Source: Bin5 sp965116395 (GTDB taxonomy: Bacteria; Chloroflexota; Anaerolineae; Caldilineales; Caldilineaceae). From it: DNA of 64,000 nt. The stretch lies in contig OZ220684.1 in assembly GCA_965116395.1 (NCBI GenBank), positions 1,550,001-1,614,000 of the forward strand, in the 5' to 3' direction. Shown here piece after piece: positions 53,479 through 61,200 of the stretch (its first letter is position 1; the number at the start of each line of letters is the position of its first letter). Position numbers and translations under genes: made by a program. A model generated the notes under the pieces. The model searched no databases. It was not told where the DNA came from and saw only the letters and a program-made list of their open reading frames with translations.

Positions 53479-54033
53479 ATGTGTAAGCATCCGATTCTGT
53501 GTAGATTGACAGCCGTATTGGCGGCCGCCGCCTTTTTTGTGTCCGGCTGCTATCACCATTTGCCGTTTCAATCAAAGACGGATGGTTCGGTCGTCATGCC
53601 GTGCCGGCAGGTTTCCAGGGCGGACCGTGCGGGCTACACGGTGGCGATGGTGGAGAGAGCGATGCGACGGTACGACGCCCAGGGGCGGGAGGCGATGGTG
53701 GAATACTACAATTCACCTGAGAGCGTGGACGGCGAGTGGTATGTGTTCGTCTTTGATGAGAACGAGAAGCTGATCGCCCTTGCGGTAAACCCGGATACGC
53801 TGGGAGCGGATTTGCGGGGCGATACAGGGGTGGATTTCACCGGTTACCGGCATGGCGAAGCGATAGCGGGCGCAACCGAGGAAGGGATGTGGGTCGATTA
53901 TTTCTTCCTCAATCCCGTCACCGGCACCCAGGAGTGGAAACATTCCTGGGTGGTACGGCACGACGGTCTGATTTTCGGATCCGGCTGGTATCAGAATTTA
54001 CCGGTATGGACGCAGGGGGAACCCGGGGAATAG
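53479..54033 (+). CDS. Cache-like lipoprotein
   Basis: 184 residues with AGGAGGAAG before the ATG. Lipobox FVSGC, Cys24. YTVAMVERAMRRYDAQGREA and then WYVFVFDENEKLIALAVNPD followed by WVDYFFLNPVTGTQEWKHSW and GLIFGSGWY match the single Cache_2 sensor fold of extracellular ligand-binding domains. Most such domains are fused to a signalling module, but this one is free on a lipid anchor and may bind a small molecule outside the cell. Ligand unknown. Confidence 0.75.
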   Translation: MCKHPILCRLTAVLAAAAFFVSGCYHHLPFQSKTDGSVVMPCRQVSRADRAGYTVAMVERAMRRYDAQGREAMVEYYNSPESVDGEWYVFVFDENEKLIALAVNPDTLGADLRGDTGVDFTGYRHGEAIAGATEEGMWVDYFFLNPVTGTQEWKHSWVVRHDGLIFGSGWYQNLPVWTQGEPGE

Positions 54034-54114
54034 GGGTTGGTCTCGTTGACATTTCGTTTCAACGGCTTTGACGGAACATGACAGGCGTCAACAGGACTAA
54101 GATGCCAACAGGAC

Positions 54115-56826
54115 CTAGACGCCTCCATAAATGCGCAGGTAGTGGATGAAGCAGATGAGAACGCCCTGAAGGTAGCGGCGCGTGTTGTAGTAGGGGACCT
54201 TGTAGATGAAAAGGGCATCGTCCGGCTCGGTGCTGCTTAGCCAGTATCCGGCCTTGCGGGGGCCGGCGTTATAACCGGCGAGGGCGGCAATGTCGTTGCC
54301 GCCGATGAGGTCGCGCGCCCAGCGCAGGTAGTAAGCGCCGAAACGGATGCTGACGATGGGAAGGTCGAGCAGTTCGGTGGCGTAGTTGGGGTAGTTGAGA
54401 CTATAGGCGATCTCCCAGCCTGTGCCCGGAAGGATCTGCATGAGACCGCGGGCGCCGGCATAGGAACGCGCGGCAGGCTCGAAATGGCTCTCCTGAAAGA
54501 TGAGGCCGTACAGAAGCTGGGGGGCGAGCTCAAACGCGCCGGCCTGCTTCCCGACCAGGCGGGCGTAGTGTCTGGGATAGGCGAAACGCTGGATAAAGAG
54601 CGGCGTTTCGGCAATACGCTCTGCCGGGCTGAGCTCGATGAGACGGTGGGCAGCCGTAATGGAGAGCTTGTTGGCGCCCAACTTATGAAAGCGCAGCATG
54701 AGGGGATAGAGCGCCGCCGGATCGCTTTCAAAACGCCAGTAGATCTGTTCCAGCAGTTGCAATCCCTCAGCGCGGCGGCCCAGCGCCAGCAGCAAATCGC
54801 TTTTGACGAGGTCCGGGTCGTCGATCACGTCTTGGGGCAGGTCCCATGGCTGGACGGCGTCTGTTGCAGCTGCCGCTACGCTGTTTTGGGCGCGCGCGAA
54901 ACCGTGCTGTCCACTCAGCCAGTCCTCGGCGAAGGCGCGGCTGCCGTCGTCGCCGGGCAACGCGGGCACGGTCATGTCCATGCGGGCCATGCGAGGGACA
55001 AGATTTTGCCCGGGCTGCGCAGCGTCAAGGTCCAGGCCGGCCAGAAGACCATAAAATGTTTCGGGTGCGCGGGTGACGAGCGCATTCCAGAGGGCGCGCG
55101 CCGCCTTGATTTCGCCCTGGGCGTGGCGGGCGCGGCCGAGCCAGTAGGTTGCAAAGTCCGGCTGCGTATGAGGATACTCGGAGAGCAGCCGTTCGAAGAG
55201 GTTGGCGGCGTACTCGTAACGGCCGCGTTCGAACGCGCCGATTGCGGAGACGGCCAGCCCGTCGGCTGCGCGCGGGCTGCCGGGGAAGGCGTCCGCCAGC
55301 CTGAGCAGATCGGCCGCGGCTTCGTCAAAAGGATCGACCGCGCCGCGGGCATCCTGTATGGCGCCGGCGGCGAGGGAAGAGAGCGCGCTCAGCCACAGCG
55401 CTTCCGGCGCCAGCGGGTCGTCGGGATGCGCTCCGGCGAATGTGCGGTAGATGCGCCGTCCCTCGGCGGGCGCGCTCTCTTCAGACGCGATGTGCGCCCG
55501 CGCCAACCAGGCTTCGCCAAAGCAGACACAGTTGGGAAAGTCGGTCAGCACGCGGTCGACGGCAGTACGGGCCTCTGCCCACCGTTCCAACCCCATCAGG
55601 GAGCGGGCGGTTCCGAGCCAGGCTTCGCCGGCGCGGGTGGCATGCGGCGACTTCTCCAGGAAATGCTCAAAGGCGGAGATAGCCGGTGGGTACGCTTTGG
55701 CGAACAGATAGATCTCCCCGCGCAAGAACGGATCGACGGACACGTCCCTGTTCACCAGTTGAATGAGAGACAGGTAGGCAGCATCGCTGGCCGGGTCTTC
55801 GGTCAGAGCCATACTCCAGCGGAGGATAGCGGCTTCTTCATTGCCGGCCGCGGCATAGGCCATGCCGGCGCGATGGAGATAACCGGCGCGGTAGATGGAG
55901 GCTTCTCTGTAGCCGAGTATATTGTCAGACGCCGGCGCGGCCTGATCCGGGCCCGGTGCCGCGCGTTCGAAATCCGGACCGAAGAGAATCTCATCGTAGA
56001 TGGAGGCGGCGGCGTCCCAGCGGCCGATACCTTCGAGTACGGCTGCCAGCCGCTCGAGAAGTCGGACTTCCTCGCCTGCGGTTATGGCGTCGGCGGCGGC
56101 CCGGCGCAGCGCGCCAGCGGCCTGCAGCCGTTCGTCTGCGGCGAGCAGTGCATCGGCGATGCGCTCCTCAACGACACCGGAGAGCTGGGGTTGCTGCGCC
56201 ACGAATGCGCGGTAGGCGGCCGCGGCTTCGGTGGAGCGGTCGACGCCGGCCAAAGCTTCCCCGCGCAGGAAGAGGCTGTTGATCAGGATCTGCGCCACCG
56301 TTTCTCCGTTTGTGGACGGCAGACCGATCTCACCTGCGGCCAGGGCGTCGCCCATGCGCCGGAGCTGCTCAAGCGCGTCCAGCGCCGGTTGCGGATCGTC
56401 AGCTGCCAGATAGGCTAAGGCGAGCCGGTAGAGGATTTCGGCGCGCGCCTGCGTACGGGAGGCGGGTGTCTGCCGTCCTTGGGCAGGCTGCGTCGGGAGG
56501 TCGGCCAGCAGCGTTTGCAGCAACCTTTGCTCCTGGCTGTAGTCGCCGATTTGGTGAAGATAGGCGGCCTCATCGAGCAGGGATGCCGTCGTCACAGGTT
56601 CTGCGGTCGCGCGTGGATTGGCCGCAGGGCTGCTCGGAGGCGCTGCCGGCGATGACGGCCGGTCCAGGGAAGAGGTTGCGGTTGCGGTGAGGAGGGGAGT
56701 GGGGGCAGCGCGTCTGTCGCGACATCCGGACAGAAACAGCGCGAGCAGGAGCAGAATCGAGAAGGAGACCGGCAGATGAGACGGTCCTCTACGCCTGAAA
56801 CTGGACGGGATAGGCTCGCTGATCAT
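54115..56826 (-). CDS. Lytic transglycosylase lipoprotein with TPR-rich N-terminal part
   Basis: The ATG at 56826 is preferred, since it places the signal peptide normally (lipobox LFLSGC, Cys35); a longer frame reaches 56925. 903 residues. A long helical superhelix of TPR-like repeats fills residues 70-700, like the U-domain of Slt70. The C-terminal SLT domain has catalytic Glu in IFQESHFEPAARSYAGARGL near 779, then MQILPGTGWEIAYSLN and LAGYNAGPRKAGYWL. It would cleave peptidoglycan between MurNAc and GlcNAc. It is anchored in the membrane and stands alone. Confidence 0.93.
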   Translation of the reverse strand: MISEPIPSSFRRRGPSHLPVSFSILLLLALFLSGCRDRRAAPTPLLTATATSSLDRPSSPAAPPSSPAANPRATAEPVTTASLLDEAAYLHQIGDYSQEQRLLQTLLADLPTQPAQGRQTPASRTQARAEILYRLALAYLAADDPQPALDALEQLRRMGDALAAGEIGLPSTNGETVAQILINSLFLRGEALAGVDRSTEAAAAYRAFVAQQPQLSGVVEERIADALLAADERLQAAGALRRAAADAITAGEEVRLLERLAAVLEGIGRWDAAASIYDEILFGPDFERAAPGPDQAAPASDNILGYREASIYRAGYLHRAGMAYAAAGNEEAAILRWSMALTEDPASDAAYLSLIQLVNRDVSVDPFLRGEIYLFAKAYPPAISAFEHFLEKSPHATRAGEAWLGTARSLMGLERWAEARTAVDRVLTDFPNCVCFGEAWLARAHIASEESAPAEGRRIYRTFAGAHPDDPLAPEALWLSALSSLAAGAIQDARGAVDPFDEAAADLLRLADAFPGSPRAADGLAVSAIGAFERGRYEYAANLFERLLSEYPHTQPDFATYWLGRARHAQGEIKAARALWNALVTRAPETFYGLLAGLDLDAAQPGQNLVPRMARMDMTVPALPGDDGSRAFAEDWLSGQHGFARAQNSVAAAATDAVQPWDLPQDVIDDPDLVKSDLLLALGRRAEGLQLLEQIYWRFESDPAALYPLMLRFHKLGANKLSITAAHRLIELSPAERIAETPLFIQRFAYPRHYARLVGKQAGAFELAPQLLYGLIFQESHFEPAARSYAGARGLMQILPGTGWEIAYSLNYPNYATELLDLPIVSIRFGAYYLRWARDLIGGNDIAALAGYNAGPRKAGYWLSSTEPDDALFIYKVPYYNTRRYLQGVLICFIHYLRIYGGV

Positions 56827-56992
56827 TGGGTTGCCCCGAATGCGCCGTTGAGCTCTGCCCGCTTGTTTTCGTGACGCCTGCGAGGGCGGGTATTGGGGTC
56901 TTCCGATGGGTCCGGGTCCTGTCATTGCAGAGGCGGGGTTGGCTTAGTCGTTCGCAAACTTCTTTACCTTACCAATCAGACACGGATTTTCG

Positions 56993-57151
56993 CTAATCAC
57001 GATTTGCCCACTTTTTCGGTACCTTGTACATCGCCAGGTTGAACCGGTCTTCGAACAGCGCCCGACGTGTCGGGCTCGACCGCAGATAGGAGAATTCCTG
57101 CTCATCCCAGAACGGGTCATCCATCTCCGACGGCAGATCCAGCAGATCCAT
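56993..57151 (-). CDS. Orphan 52-residue frame, possible gene tail
   Basis: The frame from ATG 57151 encodes MDLLDLPSEMDDPFWDEQEF, then SYLRSSPTRRALFEDRFNLA and MYKVPKKWANRD. The sequence has the look of a conserved protein C-terminus, and sensible sequence continues upstream of the ATG (EDPNAGRKLLKLRI) until a TAG. It is probably the tail of a lost gene. I do not recognise the family. No strong ribosome-binding site. Confidence 0.4.
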   Translation of the reverse strand: MDLLDLPSEMDDPFWDEQEFSYLRSSPTRRALFEDRFNLAMYKVPKKWANRD

Positions 57152-57335
57152 GATACGAAGCTTCAGCAGCTTACGGCCGGCGTTCGGGTCTTCCTACTGA
57201 AGCCTCCTGATTAACCGCATAAGTGTGTGGTATGAATTGGGAATCCTTGGCTCTTGCATCGTTCTGCTCCTGAACACGGGTTGCTTCGCTCCAATCACGC
57301 CTTAACCCTGCCCCGGGCACACGTTGCGAGGGGCC

Positions 57336-57618
57336 GCGGAGAACGGCAACGTCAACACCCTTGTCCACGAAGGGCCGCTAAGGACCACGAAGGGCCACGA
57401 AGAACTGCAACGGCAACTTCAGGAACTGCAACTTCAGGAACGGCAACGGCAACACCCTTTGTCCACGGAGGACACGGAGGACCACGGAGAACGGCAACGG
57501 CAACACCTTTGTCCACGAAGGGCCGCTAAGGGCCACGAAGAACTGCAACGGCAACTTCAGGAACGGCAACGGCAGAACAGCGCGAGCCGGCTGGCTGGCG
57601 ACCTTCACTGACCACTGG
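57336..57618 (+). repeat. Dispersed repeat A, copy 6, expanded, before MNTVAEK ORF 3
   Basis: The longest A copy. It contains GTCCACGAAGGGCCGCTAAG twice and GTCCACGGAGGACACGGAGG once, with repeated GAACTGCAACGGCAACTTCA blocks. The final part is almost identical to that before MNTVAEK ORF 2. Internal tandem growth is evident. Confidence 0.8.
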
Positions 57619-57626
57619 AGTTAAAC

Positions 57627-57851
57627 ATGAACACAGTTGCGGGAAAACTGCTCGACCTGCACTTGTCCGGCGCGGCGATCATTGCACGCGGCTTCCGCAC
57701 GATTCCGCCCGACTGGTTCGTCGACGCCAATGACGCCGACGGCCGTGTGCAGTCGTGGTCCGAATGCTTTCCCGGCGTGCGGCAAAAGCCGGTCGCCTTG
57801 CGGCGCGGAAGTGTGCTGGGCCGGGCTGGGCGGGGCTTAGTGGCGGCATGA
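57627..57851 (+). CDS. MNTVAEK-type small repeated ORF, copy 3
   Basis: 74 residues with GGAG before the ATG: MNTVAGKLLDLHLSGAAIIA, RGFRTIPPDWFVDANDADGR and VQSWSECFPGVRQKP, then a different end (VALRRGSVLGRAGRGLVAA). The N-terminal 55 residues are shared with copies 1 and 2 with substitutions, several conservative (Y/F, E/D region, T/S). B repeat copy 4 follows 27 bases after the stop. Confidence 0.55.
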   Translation: MNTVAGKLLDLHLSGAAIIARGFRTIPPDWFVDANDADGRVQSWSECFPGVRQKPVALRRGSVLGRAGRGLVAA

Positions 57852-57877
57852 CACACTGCTGGCGCGGCGTCGTGACT

Positions 57878-57944
57878 GGTTTTGGACGGGGGCGTTGCGG
57901 GGGCGGAGCCCATGCACAAGGGAGGGCCGAAGGCCCGACCGCCC
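57878..57944. repeat. Dispersed repeat B, copy 4
   Basis: Nearly identical to B copy 2, including the preceding CGTGACTGG, with one change in the first hairpin (GCCCATGC for GCCCCTGC). The interval 57945-58288 otherwise holds only the LRR gene promoter. Confidence 0.85.
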
Positions 57945-58131
57945 AAATAACAACCATGAGGAGAGAGTAAACGCCTTGACTCGCCTCATTCAGGTTCGCA
58001 AATCAGTTGTGGCTGAGTAGTTACACAAAAAGTATATTTCAATAATCATCCAAATTATTCTCATGGCATATAACAATGTGTCTCTTAAGAGTCTCATATA
58101 GTTAACTGAGGGTCGTTGCATTATTGTAGCG

Positions 58132-58159
58132 TTGTCATCGATTCCAGACCGGGTATAAT
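58132..58159 (+). promoter_or_regulatory. Sigma-70-like promoter of the LRR gene
   Basis: TTGTCA (58132-58137) and TATAAT (58154-58159) are separated by 16 bases, close to consensus, and face the LRR gene whose ATG lies about 130 bases downstream. Confidence 0.65.
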
Positions 58160-58288
58160 GAGGAGATTCCAAACGAAGAGCCCGACACTGTGACAACCGC
58201 ACGGCCTGTGAGGCATGAGATTGAGGCCCGTGTCTGGTCACCATCCTGTCACGATCCACCGCACTTATCAGATCATAGGACACCGGCG

Positions 58289-61200
58289 ATGCTTTGGCAT
58301 GGCATTCCCAATTCCTATAGCAGCCGCAAGCTGAGCGCCGCCGCTATCCTCCTGCTCTGCGCGGCGCTCGGTCTTCTGGGCGGGCGCGGGCCGGCCATCG
58401 CCGCAGCCCCGCAGCAGGCTGAGTTGTTGTCGTGTGCCAGCACCGCGGCCATTCCGGACCCGGAACCGGCCGGCCTGGTGGCGGATTGTGAAACGCTTTT
58501 GGGTCTCAAGGACGAGCTCGCCGGCAGCGCCGCTCTGAATTGGAGTACCTCTCTCCTCATATCCGACTGGGAAGGCGTCACTGTCGAAAATGATCGTGTG
58601 ACCAAGTTGGACCTCTACCGGAAAGGACTGACAGGGGGTATACCGGCCGCGTTAGGCGGACTGACGAACTTGAAGGAATTGAAGCTCTTTTACAACCAGC
58701 TATCGGGTACCATCCCGACCGAGCTGGGCAACCTGACGAACTTGGAGGCGCTCAACCTTGGCACCAACCAACTGTCAGGAAGCATTCCTGACGAGCTGGC
58801 CAATCTGACGAACATTGAGTACATTTACCTCGGCTTTAACCAGCTGACGGGCTCCCTGCCGGCCGGGCTGGGAAATCTGACGAAGCTGAAGGGATTGGAC
58901 CTCTTTATCAATGAGATAACGGGTACAATCCCGGCCGAACTGGGCAACCTGACGAACCTGGAGGCGCTGGGCCTTGGTGCCAACGGACTGACCGGTACAA
59001 TCCCGGCCGAACTGGGCAACCTGACGAACTTGGAGAGGCTGAGCCTTAGTGGCAACCCACTGACGGGGCCTATTCCGGCCGAGTTGGGCAGCCTGACGAA
59101 CTTGAAGGAGCTGCGCCTTAGTGCCACCGGACTGACCGGCACGATTCCCGCCGAGTTGGGTAAATTGACGAACTTGGAAGCATTGTTCCTCGACTTAACC
59201 CAACTGACAGGCCATATCCCTATTGAATTGACGACCCTGACGAACCTGCAGCAGCTGTACCTCAATAACAACCAGCTGACCGGTACCATCCCCGCTGAAT
59301 TGAGCAAACTCACAAATCTGCAAGAGCTGCAGCTCTCATCCAGCCAGCTGACGGGTGTCATCCCCGTCGAGTTGACGACCCTGGCGAACCTGAGGAAACT
59401 GTACCTCTATGACAACCAACTGACGGGTACCATCCCGGTTGAGTTGGGCAAACTAACGAATCTTGGAGAGCTGCAGCTCTCCTCCAACCAATTGACCGGT
59501 ACCATCCCCGCCGAGTTGGCCACGCTCACGAACCTGCACTACTTGGCCCTTAACAGCAATGACCTGACGGGTACCATCCCCGCTGAGTTGGGCAAATTGA
59601 CGAATCTCTTAACTTTGAACCTCGCCGACAACGACCTGACCGGAACGATTCCCACAGAATTGGATAACCTGGTTCCCCCGACGGGCAAGCTGTCCAGCGT
59701 GCGCATCGCCACCGGCAGTCCCGGCCTGTGCGGCCCCATACCTCCGGCCCTGCACGCGTTAAGCCCGACTCATCCTAACGATGTCAACGACCTCGGCAGT
59801 GATACCTACCCCACAGGCAATCTCAGATCCTGCTCATCGGCACCGCTGGCAGCGCCGGAACTGACCGTGCAGGCATCAGCAGGCGCGGTCGAGTTAAGCT
59901 GGGAAGCGGTGCAGGACGCGGCCCGCTACGAACTCCTGATCTGGTGGGAGGGAGAAACCGACTGGCAGCCGCTGGGCGGAGACAACCTCACCGGCACATC
60001 CTACACCCACACAACCGTCAGACCGGGGACGAAGTACCACTACACGATCCGCACCGTCAATGCCGCCGGCCAGACCAGCGACTGGCTGAAACCGTTTCCC
60101 ACTGCCACCGTACCTGCAGCTGAAACGCCGGACTCCGGAACCCCGCCGCCCGGAACCCCGCCGACCGCGCCCGAACTGACTGTCAACGCAGTCGCCGGCG
60201 CGGTCGGGTTAAGCTGGGAAGCCGTGCAGGGCGCGGCCCGCTACGAACTCCTGACCTGGTGGGAGGGAGAAACCGACTGGCAGCCGCTGGGCGGAGACAA
60301 CCTCACCGGTACATCCTACACGCACACAACCGTCACCGCCGGCACAACCTACCACTACACCATCCGCAGCGTCAACGCCGCCGGCCACACAAGCGACTGG
60401 CTCCAGACGTTTCCCACTGCCACCGTACCCGCAGCCGAAACGCCGGACACCGAAACCCCGCCGACCGCGCCCGAACTGACGGCCAACGCAGTCGTTGGCG
60501 CGGTCGAGTTAAGCTGGGAAGCCGTGCAGGACGCGGCCCGCTACGAACTCCTGACCTGGTGGGAGGGAGAAACCGACTGGCAGCCGCTGGGCGGAGACAA
60601 CCTCACCGGCACATCCTATACCCACACAACCGTCACCGCCGGCACAACCTACCACTACACCATCCGCACCGTCAACGCAGCCGGCCAGACCAGCGACTGG
60701 AGCCAGCCCTATCCGGAAGCCACCGTATCCGACACCTCGGCAGGTCCCGACGCGGCCGGGGAACGGGTCGCGCTCGCGGCCCTCTACAACGCCGCCAACG
60801 GCCCCAACTGGACCCAAAATGACAACTGGCTGAGCGAAGAACCGCTCGCTACCTGGTACGGTGTAGCCACCGACGAGAACGGAAGCGTGACCGAACTGCG
60901 CCTTCCCAATATAGGCTTGAGCGGACCGCTCCCCGACCTGAGCGCTCTCACGAACCTTACAAGCCTGGACCTCGAATCCAACCAGCTGCGCGGACCTGTC
61001 CCGGATCTGAGCGCCCTCATCAGCTTGATGAGCCTGGACCTCGGTCACAACCAGTTGAGCGGGTCACTCCCTGACCTGAGCGCCCTCTCCAGCCTTACGC
61101 GGCTGGACCTCGAGTCCAACGGCTTGAGCGGGCCGCTCCCCGACCTGAGCGCTCTCTCCAACCTGACGGAGTTGAACCTCGCCGCCAACCAGTTGAGCGG

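Noticed and set aside
54484..56418. Plus-strand frame of 644 codons
   Set aside because: Antisense of the lytic transglycosylase; no start signal or domain.
57171..57368. Minus-strand frame of 65 codons
   Set aside because: It lies across the A repeat and another frame; no start signal or similarity.
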